Part shown: in pieces, positions 32,808 through 41,159 of the stretch
How positions within the stretch are numbered: position 1 is the first letter of the stretch
Layout of the letters: each line of letters starts with the position of its first letter
Origin: Elymus sibiricus
Taxonomy: Eukaryota > Streptophyta > Magnoliopsida > Poales > Poaceae
Length of the DNA: 64,000 nucleotides
Assembly: GCA_039707655.1 (NCBI GenBank)
Contig: CM077666.1
Location: forward strand, 283,701,166-283,765,165
Direction of reading: 5' to 3'
Notes under the pieces: model-generated
Databases searched by the model: none
The model's input: the letters and a program-made list of their open reading frames with translations, nothing else
What the model was told of the DNA's origin: nothing
Translations under genes and position numbers: made by a program

Positions 32808-32886
32808 TCCGAATGGGCTCCTGGAAAAGAAGGAATTCCTTATTGATATGAGTAGTCTAGCATCCCTATTAAGCCAGGCCATCACA

Positions 32887-32897
32887 TACACCCCCAC
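32887..32897 (-). other. Polypurine tract of Cassandra
   Basis: Minus strand GAGTGGGGGTG directly before the LTR start TGTGATGG. Confidence 0.75.
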
Positions 32898-33066
32898 TCA
32901 GAGGAACCGACGTCCTCGTCGGGCACAGGAACGTTCCCTCTTGGCACATACGTCTGTGCGAGCAGTCCGGCATATGTGTCATGTCGTGTGCCACGATGGG
33001 TCACAAACATCATGCACAACATGACTGCGCACCTGACTCGCAAACATCCGTGTAACCGCGAGGGTC

Positions 33067-33079
33067 GGCTCTGATACCA
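33067..33079 (-). other. Primer-binding site of Cassandra
   Basis: Minus strand TGGTATCAGAGCC, the classic initiator-methionine tRNA primer site, three bases inside the right LTR. Confidence 0.95.
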
Positions 33080-33183
33080 ACTTGTAACGCCCCGGACACA
33101 CCCGCCGGTGGTCGTTACTTCTGGCGGGATCTAGACTGGCCCCACAGATCAATACTTGTCTTTTCTGCGCACTTTGTCCTCAC

Positions 33184-33267
33184 TCGTGCACACCCGGGAC
33201 CAACTTCCCGGTCGGTCACCCATCCTGAAATTACTCCAAGCTGAGCACGCTTAACTTGGGAGTTCTT
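33184..33267 (-). other. 5S rRNA-like segment in right Cassandra LTR
   Basis: Same as in the left LTR. The two LTRs differ at only a few bases, so the insertion is fairly recent. Confidence 0.85.
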
Positions 33268-33650
33268 TCCGAATGGGCTCCCGGAAAAGAAGGAATTCCT
33301 TATTGATATGAGTAGTCTAGCATCCCTATTAAGCCAGGCCATCACAATACAATAACAAATCAATACAATTAGATTCATTATTGAATATACTTTCACATCA
33401 TATAGATTTGTTATTGTAAATGTTAATACTACTTTCTATAAACTTGGTCAAACTTTATGAAGTTTGACTACAGTCAAATCTAATATGAAGAGTAAATAAA
33501 AACGGAGGGAGTATCTTACTCCCTCCATCACGGTTTATAAGGCACCCTTGAGATTACATGCATTTCCAGAATTGACAAGGATTAAGGCGTGTTTCATTTA
33601 TTGCCTAGTACTCCATGCATGAGTAATTAAGAGTACTAGTACTAGTCGCT

Positions 33651-33745
33651 GCATGCATGGTGTGAACATGGGGTGGAAACCTGGGGTGTGAACGTGGGAT
33701 GGGAACCTATTGTGTGAATCCATGCATGGTGTGAACGTGACAAAC
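33651..33745. repeat. Short direct repeats upstream of the six-CxxC gene
   Basis: Four variants of (GCATGGT)GTGAACRTGGG / GTGTGAATCCATGC within 95 bp, directly upstream of the TATA box at 33789. They are possible promoter elements. Confidence 0.6.
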
Positions 33746-33788
33746 CTGATGCTCGTCTCGTTTGGCTGTTCTTCTTCTTCCTTCCATC

Positions 33789-33796
33789 TATATAAA
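33789..33796 (+). promoter_or_regulatory. TATA box of the six-CxxC gene
   Basis: TATATAAA, 40 bp before the ATG at 33829. If transcription starts about 30 bp downstream the 5' UTR is only some 5-10 bases. Confidence 0.7.
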
Positions 33797-33828
33797 GCAC
33801 TCCATCTTGTGCACAAAGAACACAACCG

Positions 33829-34368
33829 ATGGCTCAAGGTGAGGAGGGTGCAAAGGCTGTGCTGGTGGCGGACCAGATCATGGCTGATTCGGAAGGAGAG
33901 GCCGTCATGAAGGAGGTGGAGAGCCAAACCAAAGACCCGTCAGATGTTTTGGAAGGTGTTATGGTTGATGGCAAGGAGGTCGTCGAGAGTCGCCGTGCAA
34001 ACGTCGACGAGTTGTCCGCCAAGGCTGAAACCATCCGCGCCAAGCGATTCAAGCCCACCGCATTGATCGACGCTAAGCAATCAACGTGCATGGGATGCAT
34101 TCATCCGTGGGTGTGCACCAGGTGCGGTGTCCGTGGTGATCGTGCAATTTTTCTTTGCATGGGGTGCAGCCTCCCGGTGGCAAAAGAGTTGTATCCATGC
34201 CACGTGTGTGGCAACTATATCCAGCCCCGCAGTCTTTGGTGCAAAGATTGTGCAACGGTTGTGGCGTTGGACAAAAAAGGATTTTGTATTCTATGTCGTC
34301 GCAGCCCCAGCGAATTTTCGAAGGACGAAGACAATGGCGAAGTCGTGCCCGATAGCCAGGCAAATTAG
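33829..34368 (+). CDS. Six-CxxC zinc-ribbon-like protein, unknown (179 aa), inside the MLE
   Basis: Single intact exon. The N-terminal half (1-80) is acidic and probably unstructured or helical. From residue 87 there are six CxxC pairs (C87/90, 96/99, 110/113, 124/127, 138/141, 153/156), spaced like tandem zinc ribbons or treble clefs that could bind three zinc ions. The short tail is acidic. It has no signal peptide or membrane segment. I do not recognise the family. It has its own TATA box and is transcribed away from the left end, convergent with the transposase. It could be a host gene captured by the element, or an accessory gene of this mariner family. No stop or frameshift is present, which argues for recent capture or for selection. 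Confidence 0.68.
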   Translation: MAQGEEGAKAVLVADQIMADSEGEAVMKEVESQTKDPSDVLEGVMVDGKEVVESRRANVDELSAKAETIRAKRFKPTALIDAKQSTCMGCIHPWVCTRCGVRGDRAIFLCMGCSLPVAKELYPCHVCGNYIQPRSLWCKDCATVVALDKKGFCILCRRSPSEFSKDEDNGEVVPDSQAN

Positions 34369-34710
34369 TTCGAGTTAAAGTTTGCATCAAGGAAAGTTTG
34401 GGTTGAATGGATTATCAATGTAAGTTTGAGTTTAAGTGGATCATCTAGTCTTATATGAGCTGAATTCGAATTGAGCATCAATGTAAAATTTATTTTTGGT
34501 GGAAAATTCAAGTTGAGTTCAATTGGATCATCTATAAAAAAATTCATGTTTTGAGCATGTACGTATATTTTTTTGTTGTAATACCATGAAGTAAGTCTTT
34601 TGCGCAAAGAAGCAAGTTAAATGATGCAAGTTCATACAAGTCCTCAAATTACATCAAACTTAATCAAGAGGCTTCTCAAATCTACATCAACTTAATTCCA
34701 CCATTACAAT

Positions 34711-36942
34711 TCAAGCTGAGTTCAAATAGTTAATTGCAGCCTCAACATATTCTTTGTCGATATTCAAACGAACCGGAAGATCGCCTCGCCTCTCTAATGC
34801 TTGTTTCTTCAAGTGAGGAACCGCATAGTGGATAGACCCCTTGTGCTTGATGATCTCCCTCATGCACGCTTGATGACTCAACCAGATCCTATTGAGCTTT
34901 TGATGGGGGTACTCAGCAAGGGATTCATTAACCTATTGCACACAATATACAAGTACTCAAATCAGTACATAGACCAATAGGAAACCAAATTATGCATATA
35001 TTTGTAAGAAAAATTGTGCTAAACCTTTTGGACAATCTCGGCGAGGGTCTTGGGCATCTTCTTATGGAACATTGCTTGAATGGAGGCAAACCATCCAAGA
35101 TCTAATATGTTCAGGTCAGGTGAATTAGGTAGTTGATATATCATCTTAATATCCCAACCACCCCTAGCTGCTTCCTGCATAAAAAGTTCATCATCTGGCA
35201 AAATGTGAGTCCTAGCGTTGTCCTGTTGTACGTAGATGGTGTTCCATCTATCGCTCTCAGGCCACTTTTCCTTTATAGCCGGGAGTACATATTTCACTAA
35301 GTACTCCCGACTTTTGTTCCTGTCCACGCTATCGGCTGGCTTCAGCTCCCATGTCCCCCTCAACCTATGGATATAGAAATATATAAAGTTAATACAAATG
35401 AGCATGAACGGATTTAGCTGAAATTAGTAACATGAACAAGTACCAACCTATTTTGACTTCTCTTCTTAGCTTGAACCCACTCTGTATAAGCCCAAACACC
35501 GATCTTTCCATCAAAAACACAGTTGCCTTGAGCATCATACCTTGGTCTCGCCATTGCCGACAAGAACATGATTTTTTGAATGTGATTTTTGTGTTTACAT
35601 TCGCGGTGTGGTGCCTCCTCTCTATGACTCAAATACATGTTCTGGGTCTTCCGGGTGCGATAGAACCATTTCTCGTCGATATGAACCACATCCATATCAG
35701 CCCTAAAGGTGGGATCATCATGCATGCTACATGGCTCAAGATGCCTTAGGCAATACTCCACACGAGCCCTATTGTTTGCATCAGTCAAAGAAGGCTTCAG
35801 TTCACTAGTTATTCGTCTAATTTCCTTCTCCTTCAACCTACAAAATAATATACAAAAAAATATTATGCTACATCATAGTACTTATCATTTTCGGTAACCA
35901 TTTGACATGTTCAATATTAACAAGAATATCAAAGTATAACTCTCACCTTCGCCAAATAGTTGTTCTTGACATGTTCAAATGTCCAGCAACTTGTTCTAAG
36001 GTTGTTCTCTCTCTGGGTGGGATGGCTTCCAATGCCTCTATGTTTAACTTAACTTTCTTCCTTCCAGATTTCAGCTTTCGATTGTTTTTCACCGAAGTAA
36101 TGCCACCACCTTTTTTAGCCTCCTGCCATACCCTTTGCACTATCCTCCTAGGACATTTACAAATTAGTGCAACCGCTTTGGAAACCCCACGCTTCAATCT
36201 ATTACCCGTGCCATTACGCGCGAGGGCCATTGCGTATATATGACGCTTGTCATCTGTACGGTAGTGCCTTCTATTCTTCTTGTTCGCAAGAACATCTACA
36301 TGAGTTCCAAAAAATTAGAGATGCAAAACTAACTACATTTGAATGTTGCTGAAACAGAAAAATGCTCTAGTTGTGCTTACTCAAATCCAGTGGTGCTTTT
36401 TCGGTTTGTACAGGCTCTTGCCTAGGAGGGTACTCATCAGCATGAGCAAAATTGGGGTTGTATCCCTTGCCTCGGTAGCCACCTGCTGAACTCTCTCCTA
36501 TTCGGATGCCACCGGCGCCGCTTCTGAAGGTGAAGCCCATGGATTCGCTGCCGCCGAAAGAGATGCCCCCGCCACCATTGAGGAGACTGAATCCAACAAA
36601 AGAAGACGGTCGTGGGCTGCCGCCAATGCCCATCCCGCCACTGCCCGTCCTGCCACCATCGACGGAGGTACTCCAATTCGAGGAACCAGCCTCATTGGGT
36701 GCCGGAGGGCGAGTTGGGCGCGACAGTCCGACTCGTCGTCGGGGCAAAACAGATGGAGCAGGAACGTACTCGAAGCTAGCCGTGCCGATGGAGAAAGAAG
36801 GCGGCGGCGCGCGTCCGGCAAGTCCGAGGGGTGGAAGTCCTCCAGGCGGCGGCGATCTGGGTTGGAACGCCACTCGCGAAAGGCCGCGCAGGCCAAGAGG
36901 AGGAGGCCGCCGATCGTGTTCACCTTCCTGCGGCGGCGCCAT
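34711..36942 (-). CDS. Plant mariner-like transposase, DD39D, five exons (620 aa)
   Basis: Exons 36942-36381, 36295-35947, 35837-35448, 35364-35025 and 34932-34711. All junctions are GT/AG and the joined frame is open (1863 nt). Exon 1 is a Gly/Pro/Ser-rich N-terminus. Exon 2 carries helix-turn-helix DNA-binding motifs (VSKAVALICKCPRRIVQRVW; TTLEQVAGHLNMSRTTIWRR). Catalytic acids are the Asp of VVHIDEKWFY (exon 3), the Asp of VQQDNARTH (exon 4) and the Asp of ILDLGWFASIQ. The last two are 39 residues apart, the DD39D signature of plant mariner elements. It would bind the CTCCCTCC ends and cut and paste at TA. No inactivating mutation is seen, so it may still be active and could mobilise Stowaway MITEs with similar ends. 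Confidence 0.9.
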
Positions 36943-37407
36943 GTGATCGAGAAGGATGGGATGAGCAGCTCGTCTGTTCGTGTGACTTCATAGCCTTGCG
37001 TATAAATACAGCTGACTGGGCGCGTCTTGGATGGTAGTTTTGGATTTCAGCAGCGGGAATCACCGGCGGGATCTTTTGGCAAGCGAAATATTCAGCGGGA
37101 GATTTTGGCAGGCGAAAACTAAGCCGCGAAGAAGAAGGAAGTACTACGGGGAGAAGGAAGGGCTGCGGGAAGGAGATGGAAAGAGAGCCCGTGATGTGGA
37201 ATTGGTCTCCACCAATGCATGCGAGAGTGCGGCTCGTTTATAGGAGGATGAGGTAACTGCTCATTAACTTTCCATCTAATTAGGCGCCGTGGGTTAAATT
37301 GACTGCTTTTTTTTACTCGAGCCCATGGACTAAACAGAGCCAATAGCTGCGTACCTAGATCCCAGCGATCTGGGCTACACGCCCTGTAAACTGAGACGGA
37401 GGGAGTA

Positions 37408-37570
37408 GATTGCCTTATTAATTGACATGAATGACATAAAATAGTACAACATTTAATATGATATGGTATCATACCACATCCTCTCTTTCCTCATTTAATT
37501 GTGCCACATCATCAAAAAAGCATAGTTGGCATGCATGATACCACTTATGATACTCCCATTACGGGCAGCC
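37408..37570. mobile_element. Truncated copy of the MITE at 32089-32347 (inverted)
   Basis: In reverse complement it starts GGCTGCCCGTAATGGGAGTA and follows the other copy through the shared ACAATTAAATGAGGAAAGAG. It stops at the mariner element's right edge, which suggests that element cut into it. Confidence 0.65.
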
Positions 37571-37650
37571 TTCATTAGTAGAGTTGCATGGCACCATTCA
37601 TTGATTATTCCTATTGTCATGCACCAAACATATTATCACCAATTCACCTA

Positions 37651-38882
37651 AAAAGGGGAGGGGGATTGAAAGTGCATTTAGTCTCTAATGGTATTTTGGT
37701 GTGATGATAATGTGGTTAGTGAGACTAATGACGGTAATACTAAGTTTATCTCGGGTCATTGGTCTCTCTAGGATGATTATATGGAGATGGTTGACCCCCA
37801 CTTCAAAAAGGAAGAAAGGTGTGGTTTTCTGATGACTCGAGAGTTTTGTTTTGGTTTCTTTTGAGTCATAGGACAGCCACACTATTAAGAAGGATCGGGG
37901 TGCTTGGATAAAAGCGTGTGATCACGCAAATCATATACATCGGTCATCCTACACCTATCAAAGAAAATAGCCGCAAAACCTTCCCTCCTTTATGCCATGG
38001 TCTGTTCACCATGTGCCCATGGGGTCCAAGGAAATTTCTCTAGACACCCCGTGCGCACGGGCATCCTGACCTTGTGCACACGGGGTCGAGTGGAAAACTC
38101 TCAGGACAAGTGACCCCATGCGCACGGGGCCATCATGTGGGCAATGGTCACTTTGGAGGTGGGGTATATAAAACCCCTTCTTTCACCTCCCACCTTAACC
38201 CTAATGTCTCGAGCTTCTCCACCATTCCCAATCCTCCAAAAGCCCAATTACTCTTAGTCCCTACACTAAAATTTCATCATATTTTGATTTTTGAGTATGA
38301 AAGAGGAAGACCCGATCTACATCCCCACTAAACCAATTCGTGGTCCCCGCTTGATTTCATCACCATTTCACCAAGACTTGTTACTTTTGGAGATTTGGGG
38401 CTCATAGGTGTACGAGTCAAGGCCCGAAATCTTCCTTGCTTCTGGTGTGCATTGGAAAGTCTGTAAATGTTTGATGGTCGCCTTCAAGACCAACCCCAGG
38501 CGACTTGAGACTCATCCGTTGGGGGTGACTCAAAAGGAGAATAAGGTGAGCCACTTGGTGGCGCTCTGGAGCTTTGACTTTGGCACGTCTCCCACGGAGA
38601 TTAGCACTCACAAAAGAGTGTGAATTTCAGGATACATCATAGTCCCCGACTCACTTGTGGTTTATCCGTGCTCGTCCCTTTATGTGCTTTGTTTGCTTCC
38701 TACTTAGCTCGTTGCCTTGTTTACCGTTGTACTAGCTTGCTTGCCATATAGGTTGTTCTCACTATAGATTGCATATATAGAGAACTTACTTTATCCGCTT
38801 TGCCACTAAAATTTGGAACTTAAGCTTAAATTTTGTAGTTTCTTATTCACCCCTTCCTCTAGTCTACCTCTCAATCCTTTCA
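37651..38882 (+). mobile_element. 3' LTR with polypurine tract of a truncated LTR retrotransposon
   Basis: A purine tract AAAAGGGGAGGGGGA is followed by a TGAAAGTGCATT start (37667). Sequence ending CAATCCTTTCA at 38882 gives TGAAAG...CTTTCA inverted ends and a 1216-bp LTR. It contains several hairpin-like CCCCGTGCGCACGGGG variants (38045-38140). No second LTR, flanking duplication or coding region was found, so most of the element is gone. Family not assigned. Confidence 0.6.
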
Positions 38883-39822
38883 CTCGATCAATAAAGTAGA
38901 ATTAAGGGTATGTTTCGATGTGACCAAAACTCACCTACCATTTTTTGGTACTTTTTATGTTTGGTTGATGGCTGCTAATATTTTGACATATAATTATTAT
39001 TTGCCCACTCTAGTTCATTTGTTGTCAATATTAAAAAAAAGACTCGTCAACAAGCAAAACGATGTGTAAACACTTGGCTACTAAGAGCTTCTTCAACAAC
39101 AACCCAATAATTTGGTGCCCTAAAACTGGTTTTACCGATGGAGAGAGAAGGTTTTTGGTCATCAGAAAAGTTTCTGCTTCTCTAGCAGACCAAAACCGGT
39201 GTCTTAAAATTTGGCCTTCTTCTTATGCACTTCACAAGTGCATACATATTCAAACAAACTATGACATTGTAATTAAAACTTTGTAATATCACAACACAGA
39301 TAATCAACAACATTTCAATATTCATGTTCAAACATTTCAAGTGATGGAAAATCTTTGGATGCAACACAAGTGTATTGCAAAAAGGTTACCTCATCCACAC
39401 CACACACACCAAACATCACAAGTGCATACAAAATGTAAAATTAGATGAAAAATCAATCAAAAGCAGAAAAAGAAATTTTTACCTCTCGATCATTTCACCT
39501 AACATGTTAGGGAGGCCGGCGGTTCTGGCGACGAGTGACATCTACTGGTCCTCATGTGGTGGTGGGAGGGGAAGAGGCCCTAAGCGTTGCCGGATGAGAA
39601 ACTACCATTGTGAAAGCGATCAACAGCAGCGGCAACGTTGTCATTGTCACCGCCTTCTTCTTCGCGCGGGCATCAACTGTGGCCGATGAATCCCGCAATG
39701 ACCTCTTCTCGATGACCTTCTTCACCCCGCGCGGAAACTTGGCGGCGATGACGGGGTCCTTAGGTGCATCCCCGCCGGCAACGGCAGCTGTTCTTGGCAA
39801 CGCAAGCCCTTGTGATGTAGGG
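38883..39822. other. Intergenic DNA, no gene called
   Basis: AT-rich to 39500, then a GC-richer stretch with a minus-strand open frame (39926-39552) whose lysine-rich part does not identify a family. I cannot support a gene. Confidence 0.4.
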
Positions 39823-40985
39823 TGTAACCCTAGATTCGAGATCTTTCCACTCTTGGAGGGGGAAATCAAGATGAACACACAAGAACAAGAGAAATCTCTC
39901 CACAAGAACCAAGGTACACAATCCACTAACTCATAAATCTATTCAAGAACCAAGATCCACAATCAACAAGAGGAAATAGCAAATAGGGTAGTTCTTCCCA
40001 ATCCTTAGAGGAATTGAGGGCTTGTAGGGGGTAGGTAATTCTTCCCTAGGGTAGGGGCCTTGCATCCATGGAGGATCTTCCCTTGTAGGGGCCTTGTATC
40101 CACTAGAGGGATCTTCCCATGTAGGGGTCTTGGTCCCCAAGAGGATTGATAGATGAACAAAGCCCTCTCTAGTTTATCTCATATACTTTGCTAACCCTAA
40201 TTCAGAGGTAGAAGACAAGTACTTACAGTCTAGGTGGTGGAAAGGGTACATGGGCCGCGGCCCTAGTCGCTGCACACAGGCAGGCTGGAAGTTCCGGTTA
40301 CGGCCAGAAGTCCCGGGGGCCAGAAGTTCCGGGCCAGGTTCCGGGGAAGTTCCAGAGAGTTTGCACGCCTTGGGGTCGTCGAGGCCGGAAGTTTCGGTTG
40401 GAGGCAGAAATTCCGGGGGCAGGAAGTTCCGGGGAGGTTTCGGGTTTTACAGAGAGTTTGCACACTCTCGGGCTGCTTCTGGGGACAGGGGTCGGAAGTT
40501 CCGGGGCCTTCAGGGCTTTCTCCTTGGAGCTTGTCGGTCCCTCCTCGTCCGTTTCTTCTTCAACACTTGGCTCCATGGGATGGCTGTTATACCTTAGCAC
40601 ACATAGAGTCCCCTTTTGAGGTAGCGGCCATGTCTCATTCAATTGTATAGATAGCTCGAGTAGGAGAGATGTCATCTCGGTTTCGATAGCTCTTGCACGG
40701 GCTCTAGTCATTGGTCCACTCGGTGCTTGGGGTGATGGTGGAGTATCCTTGGGGATGACCGTAGGGTGCTCCGAACCACCTTTGTGGCGGACGGCCTTCG
40801 CTTTGTTGTCGCCCCTGGCGGGAACCACATGAGGGACGACTGTGGGTACGACGCAAGGAGGCCAGCAGCGTCGACGGGCGTGTCGAAGATGCGTTCCATG
40901 GCATATCGGTCACCGACGGCGGTTGTAGTAGAAGGGGATTCGGTGGGTTCCCAAAGCAACAATTTTGGTTTTGAGTCGGCCGCTA
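39823..40985 (-). mobile_element. Degenerate Gypsy polyprotein end / LTR fragment
   Basis: On the minus strand the frame 40828-40298 contains SGPMTRARARAIETEMTSLL, typical of the C-terminus of plant Gypsy polyproteins. It is followed by Pro/Ser-rich sequence with repeated CGGAAGTTCCGGGG. 40045-40140 holds about three copies of a roughly 37-bp repeat (TGTAGGGGCCTTGTATCCAC). Edges are uncertain. Confidence 0.45.
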
Positions 40986-40990
40986 GTGGT

Positions 40991-41006
40991 GATGCAAATT
41001 TGCATC
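40991..41006. repeat. 16-bp perfect palindrome
   Basis: GATGCAAATTTGCATC, which includes the octamer ATGCAAAT twice on opposite strands. It lies near the LINE 5' break. Confidence 0.7.
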
Positions 41007-41159
41007 AGTTATAGCAATCTTTTGGGCATGACCTAAAATGTTTTGGTCACCATATAGCAATAGGCTGTCGTTGGCGACATGCGTTTTTTGGCCCAAGTGA
41101 CCAAACCGATTTTTAGGGTTAGTGTTGGAGTTTTTTTGTTAGAAACTGTCATTGTGTCA

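Larger units (their letters stand above)
32623..33346 (-). mobile_element. Cassandra-type TRIM retrotransposon, complete
   Basis: Two 264-bp LTRs (32623-32886 and 33083-33346), a 196-bp non-coding centre, and target duplication ataca (32618-32622 and 33347-33351). Read on the minus strand the LTR starts TGTGATGGCCTGG and ends GGGGCGTTACA. Each LTR carries a 5S-rRNA-like segment on the minus strand (about 32807-32724 and 33267-33184). It includes AAGTTAAGCGTGCTC (A-box region) and GGATGGGTGACC (C-box region), the known hallmark of Cassandra elements. A tRNA-iMet primer site and a polypurine tract are present. It has no coding capacity and is mobilised by other retrotransposons. Confidence 0.95.
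32526..33511. mobile_element. Stowaway MITE, interrupted by Cassandra
   Basis: The ends CCCCCTCCGTTTTTATTTAC (left) and, in reverse complement, CTCCCTCCGTTTTTATTTAC (right) are inverted. TA flanks both sides (32524-32525 and 33512-33513). Without the 724-bp Cassandra insertion and one 5-bp duplication it is about 257 bp. Internal GGTCAAAGTC/GACTTTGACC-type pairs give it a hairpin. Confidence 0.88.
33519..37405 (-). mobile_element. Mariner-like element (MLE), 3.9 kb, intact transposase plus a second gene
   Basis: The left end begins CTCCCTCCATCACGGTTTAT and the right end, in reverse complement, CTCCCTCCGTCTCAGTTTAC. I count 20 of 25 terminal bases as identical. TA dinucleotides flank both ends (33517-33518 and 37406-37407), as in Tc1/mariner and Stowaway elements. 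The transposase gene (36942-34711) reads toward the left end. No CTCCCTCC end lies between the transposase stop and 33519, so a second gene at 33829-34368 lies inside the element. That the two ends belong to one element is inferred from the matching ends and the lack of an alternative. Confidence 0.75.

Noticed and set aside
32724..33267. 5S rRNA genes
   Set aside because: The 5S-like stretches are parts of the Cassandra LTRs, not independent genes.
33651..33745. CRISPR-like direct repeats
   Set aside because: Few irregular copies without uniform spacers in a plant promoter region.
39552..39926. Possible Lys-rich protein on the minus strand
   Set aside because: No start context and no recognisable domain; it lies next to Gypsy remnants.
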